From Laguncularia racemosa (lineage: Eukaryota; Streptophyta; Magnoliopsida; Myrtales; Combretaceae), in NCBI GenBank assembly GCA_037954665.1, contig JBBMOL010000091.1, forward strand, positions 1 to 64,000: a stretch of DNA of 64,000 nucleotides, in the 5' to 3' direction. Under the pieces are notes generated by a model. It made no database searches, had not been told where the DNA came from, and saw only the letters and a list, made by a program, of their open reading frames with translations. Below are positions 18,865 through 30,658 of this stretch, piece by piece. Position 1 is the first letter of the stretch. Each line of letters opens with the position of its first letter. The position numbers and the translations under genes were made by a program.

Positions 18865-20739
18865 TCTTTTGGTATCAGAGCATCATAATACTTGGAATTA
18901 AGATTGATCACATCCTTGTTAGTGGAATCGGTTCATAAATAGAAGAAGTTTGTACCATTTGATTACTAGTTTGATTGACATTGTTTGATTGTCATTCAAA
19001 TTGGTTTTGCATATGCTTAAACCCCATTTAGGCACATCATCCTTTTGGTATCAGAGCTCAAGTTAAGAGAAGGGATTAATGTTTGTTAATTTCGTGATCT
19101 TCATTATCAATTAGGGTTCTTCATTTCTTTTGATCCAAAATTATATATGTATGGAGGATTGAGTTGCTTAATTGTATTGTTGAGGAGTTGTAATTGTTAT
19201 ATGTTGAAGTAAAATTAGAGGTCTTGTTGTAGCTCCTTGTTGTTGAGAATTTCCATGAAGGGAAGGAGTAGAAGTACATTTTCTTGATTCAAAATTCAGA
19301 ACTTAAAAATTACCTCATTTGTTAAGAAAGTGGAAGTGTATTCCTTGCTTGTGTGTTTTCGGAAATAGGGAGTATTCTTGTGCATTTTCAAAATTAAATT
19401 ATGTGGAGTATATGGATGCTATTTGATTTTCAAAACACACATTAAGTGGTAGAAGTTATTATGTGTTCATTTGAATTTGAAAGTTGCTTCTTACAAATTG
19501 TGGATTACCAAAAGGTTGCAATAAGTGAAACCATTTGAATTTGAATTGAGCTGCCTTTGTAAAGTTGCGGTTTGAAATTGTGTTTGAAGTGGAGGAGTGC
19601 AACATGTGGAAGTGTGTTTGTGTGTGTATGTGCTGCATCATGAGTGAGGGGAGTGTATGTGTGGCATTGTGTTTGTGTGTTAAGTGAAGGGTATGTGTGT
19701 ATGGCGTTGTGTGTGTATGTTGATTGAAGGAATTGCAATGTGGTATCCTTGAGCTTGCCATGAGGAAGAGTGTGATCATTTGTGATCACTTGGAAAAAGT
19801 GGAAAATTTGAAAACAAAGAAGAGCAAAAGGAGAGTTGATGATTTTGGAATTGTAGTTTGAATTTTGAAAGTAAAGGAGAGTGAATGGAGTGTTGATGAC
19901 TTTAGAATTATGGTTGTCTTTTACCATTTCTAGATTTGAAGAGTGTGGAGAAAAGGAAATTATTTCAAATTCAAACACCATTTTTTAAGTTAAAAGAAGT
20001 TATTGTATGATAGTTGAGTAAATGACTATTTGAATTTGAATTTGCTTCTTACTATTTATAGAAGAGGTTGCATTTAAAGTGGAATTTGTTGCTACCTTGT
20101 TTGTAAGTGGCGGTGTGAAGTGAGTTGTTGTGAGTGGCCAATTGGAGTTGTATTGTGAAGGAGTGTTGCAACATGAAGCGTGAGTGTGTTAAGGTGAAGG
20201 TGCTGCATGTAAAGTAAGTTGTGGTGAAGATAGTGCACCATAAGTAAATTGTTAATTGTGTGTGTGTATGTGGCGGAGTGAATGTGCAAGTAAGGGAATT
20301 GCCACTTGTGAATTTGTGCATTTGTGTGTAGTGTAAGGTACTACACATTGTGGTTATTTATAGTGTAAAACTGTGGCAAGAAAAGGAAGGTTTGAGTAGT
20401 AGAATTTGAATTCAAAAATAAACATTAAAGTGTGAAAGTAATTGAAACTTATTACTTAAACACTTGTTGGTTGAATTTAATTTCTTAACTACTTGGAAGT
20501 ATTTATTTGTGCTTCAATTGTTTTATTTGACTTTACTTGAAGTAACAATAAGTATTTCTTGTATTGGTTGTGTGTGTACCGTGGGTGTGTGAGGGTGTGT
20601 TGTTGTGGTGCATGTAGTGAAGTGTGTTGTTAACTTATTGAAGTTAGTTAGCAACCATGTCAAATGTTGTGTATACTTCTACTACTTTGGTACATCAAGT
20701 ATTGACTTCTTCTCCAACCATTGATGATGGACAAAGAGA
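18865..20739 (+). other. Leader of B1 with two PBS-like sites
   Basis: TGGTATCAGAGC occurs at 18870-18881 and again near 19047-19058, each preceded by a copy of the LTR end (GGCACATTA and GGCACATCA). The sequence after the second site matches B2's leader. The rest is AT/GT-rich with GTGTGT runs (19600-19730, 20260-20340), no gag, and only antisense low-complexity frames. Confidence 0.7.
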
Positions 20740-21681
20740 AAATTTGTTCCATACTTCTTATAGGGTATAAGGAAACTTATGTGTAATTATTGTTGATGGT
20801 GGTAGTTGTACTAATGTTAGAGCTACATCATTAGTATCGAAGTTGAAACTTCTAACTACCTCGCATCCTAAACCCTATACTTTACATTGGTTGAATGATT
20901 AGGATGGTCTTTGTGTGACCCAAAGGGCTAGGGTACCCTTCAATGTAGAGGATAAATACTATGATGAAATCAAGTGTGATATTTTACCTATGTGTGCATC
21001 TCATATATTGCTTAGTAAACCTTGGTTATATGACAAGAGGGTCTTATATGATGGCTTGAGGAATACTTATGTATTCCAGAAGGAGGGAAAACATATTATT
21101 TTGAATCCGATGTCACCTTTAGAGGTCCAAAAGGTTCAGTAACAGATCCGTAGACCATTAGAGATTCTTGAGAATCACAACCACATGAACCAACCTTTAG
21201 AGGGCCACATTGTGTAGAAGCAGACATGCCAACCTTCAGAGGTACTAAAGGCTCATGAGCAGTTGAGTAAACCATTGGAGAATTCTGAGGGTCAAAGTCA
21301 GATGAGCCCATCATCAGAGAGCCAGACTGTTCAAAGACAGATGTGTTCACTTTTAGAGGTTTCCAAGGGCCATGAGCAGTTGGACTAACCATTAGAGGGC
21401 CATGAGGGTCAGCACTATACAGATGAGCTGGAGAAGGAGAAAACAATTTTAGTGGAACGGGTTGAGATAGGGGAGACCTCAGTAGATAATGGATCATTAT
21501 TTATGTTGCAGATGAGATACATCCTAGAAATGGAGGAGAGAAAACAATTACCCCCTATGGTATTTCAGATATTGGGATTTTACAGTGATCCTTCTTCAGG
21601 TGGCTTGCTAGGAGGAAATAAAGTCTTTACTGCATTTGATCAATCAAATTTGAGGATAAATCTTTTTGAGGCCCGAGGAGA
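20740..21681 (+). pseudogene. B1 retropepsin plus repeat-rich spacer and pol-like tail
   Basis: NLFHTSYRV, a stop, then VIIVDGGSCTNVRA (retropepsin active site, DGGS), WLND, a stop, DGLCVTQRARV, CDILPMCASHILLSKPWLYDKRV. The domain matches the E protease (LIIDSGSCTNVAS, HILLGRPWQFDRRV). It is followed by degenerate repeats of a QPLE..Q type unit with several stops, and then a conserved block MRYILEMEERKQLPP, VFQILGF, GGLLGGNKV, LRINLFEARGD, which crosses into the LTR. Not functional as it stands. Confidence 0.75.
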
Positions 21682-22712
21682 TTATATGAATCAAAATCCG
21701 TTAAGACCTATCATTAGGGAAAAAGCCAAAGGATTTCAAATCTTGGCGATGGGGGCCCATTTTGAGCACATCGACCTTAGAATTATTTGTTTACTAACCT
21801 CTTTTCTTTTATTTATGTATTGTATATTCCAATAGGGACACTTATCACGCTTTACAAGGCGATGGACAAACTCACTAAGACTCAGCTTGTGGGTTATCCA
21901 TAGACCGACTTAAACCAACGATAAGCTGGGCTGACGAATCCTATGGAAGAGCTAACATGATGAAGACTATTTTTATTTGTAATTACTTCTTTGGACTATT
22001 TATGTTGTGATCTTTCTTTTGGGACACTTTCATTTGCTTGTAATTGTTTTCTAGGACTGGCTACCTTAAAAGTGGCATAGTTGTAATTTTATGAACTTTT
22101 TAACCCTAAAGGGTTGCTTAAGTAGGGTTTTGAGAGGGAGCCAAAATTTTCAGAAATTGAAAACACTTCACGTGTGAGATTAAGGTTTTTCCTAAAATCC
22201 AAATTGCTCTTATCAATTTCAATACCAAGAATTGAAATTGTTGCAAGTTGTAACAAAGAAAAATTGTGAGTAATATCAATTCCTTTTTGTTATGTTTACT
22301 TTTTATTACTAGTGAGTTATATCTAGGGTTGATTAAGATTGTTCTTAGTCATATTTTGATTTCATTTGAAATCATTCTATCATGTTATAAAATTGATTGG
22401 TTTTGACATTAGTTCTTACCATCAAATTTGCTATATTTTGTGGCGTGGATTACCTTGTTGGGAAGGAAGAATATGACCTTGTTTTTTATTGTAGAAGATT
22501 GGTAATCTCTTGGTATTTTAAGTTGATTTAGTGATTCAATTGAGGATTTCATCATTGTAATTTTCATTACCTTGAAATATAGCCTTCGGATCATCTTTTA
22601 TATTTAGGGTTCATGCAATTTTTGTGCCCTTTCGAACCAAATTGATCTTGTCATTTTAGTGATTGTTGATTGATTCAGTTACATGTGCTTAAACCCCCTT
22701 ATAGGCACATCA
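21682..22712 (+). repeat. 3' LTR of B1 (1031 bp)
   Basis: Start mutated to TTATATGAATC, aligned with TGATAGGAATC of the family; ends GGCACATCA, followed by CTTAG. Lacks the same 15-bp TATA segment as the 5' LTR. Confidence 0.85.
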
Positions 22713-23026
22713 CTTAGGCCAAACTAAGCACATACAACATATAACTTAAACACTTAAGCCAAATTATTTAACTTAACAAGTTCAATGCATAAACTAACTT
22801 AACAAGTACAAATTAATACACAAGTTACACATACCTTGAATCCTAGCCATAAGCACTTTCTGGTCTTAGACTTAATTTAAATGGAAACCTATATAAATTA
22901 ACAAGTTCTTCTTGGTACTTAATATAAGATCAATATCGTTCTCTTACTTCTCTTATCTTATTTATTTAATTTCTCTAAGGCCTTACTAGCTATCTAGGTT
23001 ACATGAAAATTAGTTTAATTTGAAGT
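22713..23026. other. Unassigned DNA, right flank of E/B1
   Basis: AT-rich with repeats of AACTTAACAAGT. Originally contiguous with 9973-10373. No gene or recognised element seen; the boundary with the B4 remnant at about 23027 is judged by loss of similarity. Confidence 0.5.
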
Positions 23027-23204
23027 ATAACTCACTAGTGATGAAAAGGAAAATTGCAACAAAAAGAATTGATATTACTCGCAATTCACTTTGAAGCCAC
23101 TCACTACAATCTCAATTTTGGGATTGAAATCGATAAGAGCAAATCGGAATTAGGAAACCCTAACCCTCAACACGTGAAGTGTTTTTTTTTTTCCTGAAAA
23201 TTAT
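23027..23204 (-). repeat. B4: left part of a minus-strand B LTR, split by element D
   Basis: Reverse complement of the R/U5 area of B LTRs (ATATAACTCACTAGTGATG, ACACGTGAAGTGTTTT). It continues at 60810 after D. The 3' end of the LTR is missing at about 23027, so B4 is truncated. Confidence 0.75.
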
Positions 23205-25180
23205 TGTCGAGTCTAATTTTTATATTTTTCATTCCTAATCCGATTTATACTAGACCCTATGCTCATTTAATATAGATCCTCGACTTGAACTAGAGATTTC
23301 ATTTTATTTTGGAGTCACCACCCAACTATGGTTAGGAAAGATTGAATTAGGACTAATTGAGCAAATTAATCCTAATTTGGACAACTAGTTAACGAAATTT
23401 CCTCTTTTCATTTTTGTGAAAGAGGAAAGGGAAAACCAGAGTTACTGGACTCAGAGGCTAAACTATTAAAACCTCAAAGTTATTACCTTACTCTCCTGAA
23501 ATCTAAACCCTATCCTAATGTCTTTTATTGTTATTTATTTTGCTTTTTATTTTTGTTATTTTTTGTTGTGTTTTTGTTTATTGGTTAGACAACTTATTCT
23601 AGTTATGGAAAATGATTTTTTATTCTTTTTATAGTTGCCCCAAACGGGTGCCTACGTACCTGCTATTCAGGATCAAACAAGCCGTAGTTCGCTTTTCATG
23701 AAAAACTTTAGTATGTTTGTTAATTTTAATTATGAAATTACTTCTGGTTTAAGTTTTTATCATTTTAGTATTTTTTGGGAAAAATTAAGCCTAAGCTTGA
23801 TTATTTTATGTTATTGAAAAATAATAATTTGAGGAAAAACCAATTTTGGATTTATTTAAAAAAGGAATTTTTCTAAGTGATAAAAAAAAATTATTTCTCT
23901 ATCATTATCCTACCTCTAATATTAGTATTTGTTTTTTTTATTTTTTTTAATTTTATTATTTTATCTATCCTAAACTAAAAATCTAAATTCTATCATTTTT
24001 CCTAATATTTTTTTTATTCTTTTTTATGATTTTATGATTTTTTTATTTTATTATATATTATTTTTTGTGATTTTTATAATTTTCTATTATTTATCCTAAA
24101 AAAAAAACTAATCTAAATTTTAATATTTTTCTAGTATTTTTTTATTATAAATAACAAATGAATAAATAAATAAATAACAAATAAATAAAATTCGATAAAT
24201 AAATAAATAAAAATCGAAAAATCTGACTTACTTGGATCTAGGTCGGTGCACGGGTCGGGTCGGTCGATCACAGCGGCTGGAGCTTCTCGGCGATGGCATT
24301 TCAACGGTCCTTTTTGTTGAATGAGGGGTGTTTCTTAGCTTTTCGGGGGTAAGGAATCCAATTGTGGTGGTGGATTTCTCCAAAAACGCCTCCTAGTGGT
24401 GGTTCGAAGCTTGGTCGGTGGTTGCAGCTTGAGGAACTCCAGCAAGGCTTTGATTTCTCTTATTTTCTCACTTTTGATTCATCCTCTAGCTTCCTCCGCT
24501 AGATTCCTATTTATAGGTGTAAGAAATCGAGTTGGATAAGCTCGGATTTTCTCCAATTGAGGCAAATCAGATTTCAATTGAAAAAACCCATCTTCAATTT
24601 GTGTAAATCCATCAATTTGTTGTGATTTGATTCCAATTGGATGATGTTGATCCTATTTCAGTTAAAGATCTGTTGGATTTGTGCAAAAAATTGAATCAAA
24701 ACGGCCGAAATTCGACTTTTCCCCGCTAACGACGATCTCAGACGAAGGAAGAAGATCATGCGCCCAGCGTGTGCATTCGTGTTGGCCAATCAAAAGCTGA
24801 CACGTGTCCCAGGAAAAACATGGAAATACCTCCTTCGAGTTTCAAACCTGTGATGAGCCATCCCCCCGCACGCATTAGACTACGGCTCGGACCAGATAGG
24901 CTAGCCCACTTCTTAGTTTTTTTTTTATTTTCGCAATTTGCATATATGCAATGCAATTTTTATTATTTTTGTATTATTTTGAAATTCCAAAAATTTGTAA
25001 AAATTATTTAACCCATTTTATTACTATTTCTATAATTATTTTCCAAAATTGATGTACTTTTCCTATTTATTTTATTTTTTGAATATTTTTCCTATTTTTG
25101 CTAAATTAGAAGAAAAATTGTAAAAAAAAATTAAAAATTGATTATTATTGATCATTAGGGGCAAAAATGGAGTGTTTACA
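23205..25180 (-). repeat. 3' LTR of element D (1976 bp)
   Basis: Minus strand TGTAAACACTCC...TAGACTCGACA. TATA (CTATAAATAG, minus) at about 24506-24517. U3 contains a CCAAT box (24784-24790), G-box palindrome GACACGTGTC (24799-24808) and a tRNA-like stretch (24836-24907). R/U5 is very T/A-rich with an (AAAT)n-like array (24155-24215). Confidence 0.9.
24836..24907 (-). other. tRNA-like sequence in U3 of the element D 3' LTR
   Basis: 72 nt on the minus strand beginning GGGCTAGCC and ending with GGTTTGAAACTCG. A-box-like and B-box-like blocks sit about 40-50 nt apart, as in a tRNA gene or tRNA-derived SINE head. The B box is weaker than in the 5' LTR copy (GGTTTGAAA against GGTTCGAAA). No intact cloverleaf is claimed. 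Confidence 0.45.
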
Positions 25181-26025
25181 ACTGCCCCTCTTTGTAGTGA
25201 AGTTTGAAAAACTTAACTACAAAGACAAGAAAGACGTCATTTTTTGCCTCTTGACTGAATGGATAACGCCATGGTTTAGCTGGTTATCTGGAATTTGGTC
25301 TTTAGTAGGAAAATGCTCCATGAGCTAATAATCCCACGAGTGCTTTGTGATGATTGGTATTGCTTAAGAAATGGTCTTAAACAACCTAACAATCTGAAGT
25401 AATGTATTCTCCCGAAAAGTGCTCTATGGGTTGACTAATCGGCGATGAGAAACATCTCAAGGATTGTGTAGGAATGTGTTAATGGAATAACTGATGATAG
25501 GAAGTATCTTATCAGACTAGCAACCTTAAAGAGAAGATTGTTTTAGGAAGCGCTCTTATGAGCAAGCAACCTATCAACAAAAGCGTCTGGTTAGACTAGC
25601 GACTATTTAGGGGAGAAATGTCTTCGAAGAGTGCCCTTACGAGCTGACTAATCGGTTATTGACAAATTTGAAAAGTGCTCTCATGAGCTGACTAATCCAC
25701 AGATTTGCAAAGTGCTCCTATGAGCTGACTAATTGATGGGTTTGAAAAGTTCTCCTTTGAGCTAACTAATTGATAGATTCGACAAGTGCTCATCTGAGCT
25801 GACTAATCAATATATTCGAAAAGTGCTCCTATGAGCTAACTAATCGATAGCGGGAAGCACCTTCTTAGACTTGCAACCCTGAAACATAGGTATCTTGAAA
25901 GGTGCTCCTATGAGCTAACCTTGAAAAAGGGTGTTTAGGAAAGTGCCCCTCCGTGGGCTAGCTAACCTATAGCGAGAAGGAATGTCTCGAAAGGTACCCC
26001 TATGGGCTAACCTTAAGAAGAGATG
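25181..26025 (-). other. 3' noncoding region of element D with PPT and 37-bp tandem repeats
   Basis: The PPT AAAGAGGGGCAGT (minus) lies at 25181-25193 next to the LTR. Further in, a run of degenerate repeats (about 25640-25850) has a period of 37 bp with core AAGTGCTCCTATGAGCT and ACTAATCGATAG; scattered related units extend over 25300-26000. Tandem repeats in this position are known for Ogre/Tat elements. No gene. Confidence 0.8.
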
Positions 26026-26950
26026 TGATAGGAATCAAAATCCGACAAGACCTATCATTAGGGCAAGAACTAAAGGAATTCGAATTTTGGTGATGAAGGC
26101 ACATTTTGAGCAAATCGACCCCAGAATTATTTATAAATTAACCTCTTTTCTATTATTCTTGTATTATGTTTTCCAACAGGCACACTTACCATATTTTATA
26201 GGGCAATGGACAAACTCCCTCAGACTCAACTTGTGGGTTATCCATGGACCGACGTAAACCAGTGATGAGTTGGGCTGATAAATCATATAGAAGACCGGCA
26301 TTAAAAGTGACAAACTTATAATTTTGACTATTTTCTAACCCTAGGAGTAGCAAGTATAAATACTTTCTTAGAATAGGGTTTGAGGAGGCCATTTTTGCAG
26401 ATTAAACAATAGCACTTCACGTGTGGGAATTAGGGTTCATCCTAGTTCTAATTCTCTTATCAATTTCAACCCAAGAATTGGAATTGTGACAAGTGTAACA
26501 AGGGGAAATTGTAAGTCATATCGATTTCTTTCTTTATTGTTTTTCATTTCTTCTCTAGTGAGTCATATCTAGGGTGGATTTGAAGCTTTCTTGGAATTAT
26601 TTTTTAGTATAATTCATGAACAATTGTCTTATTAAGATTGATTGTTCCTTTAGTACTTGAACTATATCTCAATTTAGTGTTGGCGTGAATTAGAATTGGA
26701 GGAAGAGTGGAAATCATGGTTTTGATGCCATCCATTTTGGTTTGATTCATGTGGAATTCAATTATTTTTGTTATCATATGGTGAAGATTACAAATAGGGA
26801 TTGAAATTAAATCATTTGATCTTTGGTTTTCCATAAAATCTCCAAAGGTGTTCATGTGAATTGTCATCTAGTGGACCGATTTGTATGTGATTTGTGAATT
26901 GTTTTTCTTGAATCATTTGATTGTGCTTAAACTTGATTTTGAGCACATCA
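26026..26950 (+). repeat. 5' LTR of B2 (925 bp)
   Basis: A TATA box lies in an almost perfect inverted repeat at 26349-26368 (one mismatch). The first 200 bp are open in frame with the pol-like tail (NQNPTRPIIRARTKGI). CACGTGTG at about 26417. Confidence 0.85.
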
Positions 26951-26967
26951 TCTTTTGGTATCAGAGC

Positions 26968-28669
26968 ACAAGTTGAGAGAAGGGATTAAGTTTTGGTTAA
27001 TTTCGTGATTATCATCTTTAATTAGGGTTCTTCATTATTGAACCGAACTTGTGTGTAGTGACCTTGACTTACAAAAATTGTCTTGATTAAAATTCTGATT
27101 TGCTGCTTGTTGGAGTTGGATTGGAGGGATTGTTGTAGCTTCTTGTGTTTGATCATCTTCGTGGAAGGGAAGGAGAGTAGAAGTGTTGCTAATTCAACAT
27201 TTTTTAACTTGAAAACTTGCCTATCCATGTCGTGACTAGCTTATTGCGTGAAGGAGCTTGTGAAGTTTGTTGTTGTAATTCCATTGTGCAAATTCGGAAT
27301 TGGGGAAGTGTATTTTACACATTTGCATTGTGTTGAGTAGTAAGGAATCTATTTGAATTCAAACACATCAATTAAGTTGTGGGAGTTAATGAGTGTTATT
27401 TGAATTTGAAATTCATTTCTTACCAATTAAGGAAGGATTGCAATTAGTGAAGAGGTTGAAATTCAAATTTGAATTGCTGCCTATTTGTTAAGTTGCGGAT
27501 TAAATTTGTGGAAAGTGGAGTATATCTTGTTATCCTTGCCGTGGAAGTGGAAGTGTATTTGTTGTTGTTGCCATTTGTTATTATTGCCGTGGAAGTGGAG
27601 TGCAATTTTGTGTTGTTGCCGTGGGAGTTGATCCAATTTGTTGGCATGAAGATTGACCTATTCCAATTTTGTTGTGGAAGTATTATCTTATTGCTTAGTT
27701 GTTGTACACTTGGAGGCTTGAACACCCTTGGCTTCTTTTGATTATTGGCCATGATTGTATAGTAAATTTTGAAGCAAATCGTGAAGGATTGAGAGTAGTG
27801 TTCAATTGGTGAAGTGGATTTGTATTGTGTACTTTTGTTTTCAGAAAAGTGGAGGAGTAACACTTGTATTTCCAGATTTGAATTCAGATTTGAAGTGTGA
27901 ATTAAGAAGCCAATTTGAAATTTCAAAACACACATTAAAGTCATTGTTTAATTGTGTGTCATTTGAATTTGAAATAACTTCTTACCATTTATGGAATTGT
28001 GTACTTGTTGAACTCCTTTTTGAATTTGAAAGTGGGTTGCCTTATCTTATGTAGAAGTTGTGGTTTTGGTTGTATTTTTTAATTTAATGAAGAGTGGGTG
28101 CATTTGGTGTGGGCTTTGGTGTATGTAGTATAGACCATTGTTGTTGGAGGCGTGATTGATGTGGAACCGTGAGTAAAAGGGGAGAAGTGTGGTGGTAAAG
28201 TTGCGTATTTTTATATGTGTTGAGGTGCTGCCCATTGTGAAGTAATTGGTGTGAAACCAAAGCAAGGATAAGGAAAGTTAAGTAGTATAATTTAAAATTC
28301 AAACAAGTCATTAAAGTGTGAAAGTAATTGAACTAATTACTTAAATACTAGTAGTTGAATTTAATTATATCTACTTGAAAGTAGTTGTGTGTGTACTTCA
28401 TTTATTTAACTTTACTTAAAGTACCAAGAATTATTTCATTGTGCTTCAATTATTTCACTTGACTTTACTTGAAGTAACAATAAGCATTTCTTGCATTGGT
28501 TGATTGTGAGCACCGTGGGTGTGTAGGGGCGTGTAAGGGTGTGTTGCCGTGGTGTAGTGAAGTGTATTGAGGTTGTTGAAATTAGTAAGCAAAAATGTCA
28601 AGTGAGTTGTATTTGTCTACTAACATATTGCATCGGGACTTAACTTCCTTTCAAACCATTGATGAGGGA
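26968..28669 (+). other. Leader of B2, noncoding
   Basis: AT/GT-rich, similar in layout to the B1 leader, without gag. A 90-codon Val/Leu-rich frame at 27469-27741 and antisense frames show no recognisable domain and are probably chance. Confidence 0.6.
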
Positions 28670-29715
28670 TAAAGAGAAAACTTGTTCCATACTTCTTATA
28701 GGGTACAAGGAAACTTGTGTGTAATTATTATTGATGGTGGTAGTTGTACTAATGTTGTAGCTGCATCATTAGTATCGAAGTTGAAACTTGAAACTATCCC
28801 ACATCCCAAACCCTATACATTACATTGGTTGAATGATCAGGATGGTCTTTGTGTGACCCAAAGGGCTAAGGTACCCTTCAGTATAGGAGACAAGTACTAT
28901 GATGAGCTTGAATGTGATATTCTTCCTATTTGTACATCCCATATATTACTTGGTAGACCATGGTTGTATGACAGGATGGTATTACATGATGGGTATAGAA
29001 ATACTTATATGTTCAAAAAAGATGGTAAACATATAGTATTGAACCCTATGTCGCCATCAGAGGTCCAGGAGATGCAAAGATAGATAAAACAACCATCACA
29101 GAATCTTGAGGATCATAGCCACATGATCAAACCTTCAGAGGACCAAACTGTGCAGACGCAGGTATGCTAACCTTCAAAGGTTCTTAAGGGCTCTAGTGAC
29201 ATGAGCCAACCCTTAGAGCATAAAATTTGTCAGACATCGATGTGCCAACCTTCAAAGGATCTTGATGATCATAGTCAGACGAGTAGACCACTAGAGAGTC
29301 AGACTGTTCAGAGATAGTTATGTTCACCTTCAGAGGTTTCAGAGGGTAATGAGCAGTTGGGCCAACCATTAGGAAACCATGAGGATCAGCAACGTACAGA
29401 TGAGTTAGAAAAGGAGAAAATGGTTTCAGTGGAACAGGTTGATACAGGGGCAACTTTATTGGATAATGGAGCATTATTTGTGTTGCAGATGAGATACATC
29501 CTAAAAATGGAGGAGAGAAAACAATCACCACCCGTGGTATTTCAGATTTTGGGATTCTGCAATGATATTTCTTCAGGTAGCTTGCTAGGAGGAAACAAAG
29601 TCTCTACTGCATTGGATATACTAGATTTGAGGAAAAATCTTTTTAAGGCCCGAGGAGATGATAGGAATCAAAATCCGATAAGACCTATCATTAGGGCAAG
29701 AACTAAAGGAATTTG
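28670..29715 (+). pseudogene. B2 retropepsin with repeat spacer and pol-like tail reaching into the 3' LTR
   Basis: Best-kept B coding region. 28682-29083 is open (133 codons): FHTSYRVQGNLCVIIIDGGSCTNV (split: IIIDGGSCTNV active site), HILLGRPWLYDRMV flap-distal motif, KHIVLNPMSP end. Then 29090-29350: degenerate PLE/PSE...Q repeats with three stops. Then an open block 29357-29716: FVLQMRYILKMEERKQSPP, VFQILGFCN, GSLLGGNKVSTAL, LRKNLFKARGDD, RNQNPIRPIIRARTKGI, whose last 17 residues lie inside the LTR. This tail resembles the SRTNLFEEGG...MTRARAK end of E's integrase. The protease catalytic residues are intact, but there is no RT or integrase. Confidence 0.75.
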
Positions 29716-30658
29716 AATTTTGGTGATGAGGGCTCATTTTGAGCAGATCGACCTCGGAATTATTTATAAATTAACCTCTTTTCTATTATTCTTGTATTGT
29801 GTTTTCCAACAGGCACACTTATCATATTTTATAGGGCAATGGACAAACTCCCTCAGACTCAACTTGTGGGTTATATATGGATCGACCTGAACTGGCGATG
29901 ACCTGGGTCGATGAATCCTATAGAAGACCGGCATCTTCAAGACCAATTTCTTTTTGCATGGACTATTTATGTTGTAATCATTTTGGAACACTTTTATTTT
30001 GATTGTAATTTTCATTTAGGACTAGCCACCTTAAAAGTGGCAAACTTGTAATTTTGACCATTTTCTAACCCTAGGAGTAGCAAGTATAAATACTTGCTTA
30101 GAATAGGGTTTGAGGAGGCCATTTTTGCAGATTAAACAATAGCACTTCACGTGTGGGAATTAGGGTTCATCCTAGTTTTAATTCTCTTATCAATTTCAAC
30201 CCAAGAATTGGAATTGTGGCGAGTGCAACAAGGGGAAATTATGAGTCATATCGATTTCTTTCTTTATTGTTTTTCATTTCTTCTCTAGTGAGTCATATCT
30301 AAGGTGGATTTGAAGCATTCTTGGAATTATTTTTTAGTGTAATTCATGAACAATTGTCTTATTAAGATTGATTATTCCTTTAGTACTTGAACTATATCTC
30401 AATTTAGTGTTGGCATGAATTGGAATTGGAGGAAGAGTGGAAATCACGGTTTTGATGCCATCCATTTTGGTTTGATTCACGTGGAATTCAATTATTTTTG
30501 TTATCATATGGTGAAGATTACAAATAAGGATTGCAATTACATCATTTGATCTTTAGTTTTCCATAAAATCTCCAAAGGTGTTCACGTGAATTGTCATCTA
30601 AGTGGACCGGTTTGTATGTGATTTGTGAATTGTTTTTCTTGAATCATTTGATTGTGCT
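29659..30658 (+). repeat. 3' LTR of B2 (about 1000 bp, 3' end lost)
   Basis: Starts TGATAGGAATC. TATA box inside the perfect 20-bp inverted repeat AGCAAGTATAAATACTTGCT (30079-30098). Ends abruptly after GATTGTGCT. Confidence 0.85.

Larger units (their letters stand above)
17894..22712 (+). mobile_element. Element B1: non-autonomous LTR element with a retropepsin remnant
   Basis: 5' LTR 17894-18864, internal region, 3' LTR 21682-22712, TSD CTTAG (17889-17893 and 22713-22717). iMet-type PBS, a long AT-rich leader, a protease-derived frame and a conserved tail; no gag, RT, RNase H or integrase. The frame joins protease to a pol-like tail that runs into the 3' LTR, so B looks like an internally deleted chromovirus. 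B2, B3, B4 and B5 are relatives. Confidence 0.88.
26026..30658 (+). mobile_element. Element B2: non-autonomous LTR element with retropepsin, 3' end truncated
   Basis: 5' LTR 26026-26950 (TGATAGGAATC...GAGCACATCA), PBS TGGTATCAGAGC at 26956-26967, internal region to 29658, 3' LTR 29659-30658, which stops about 25 bp short of its end and joins directly to the integrase of D. The AGATG before 26026 would be the TSD, but its partner is gone. A deletion must therefore have removed the end of B2 and the C-terminal integrase of D. Confidence 0.85.

Noticed and set aside
19459..20348. Antisense His/Thr-rich frames in the leader of B1
   Set aside because: They arise from GTGTGT-rich low-complexity DNA, have no recognisable domain and lie opposite the element's own strand.
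22713..23026. Host gene promoter or exon
   Set aside because: AT-rich with no splice or coding signals that I could support; left as unassigned.
27469..27741. Val/Leu-rich 90-codon frame that looks like a membrane protein
   Set aside because: Lies in the noncoding leader of B2, is absent at the equivalent place in B1, and its composition follows GTTGTTG runs.
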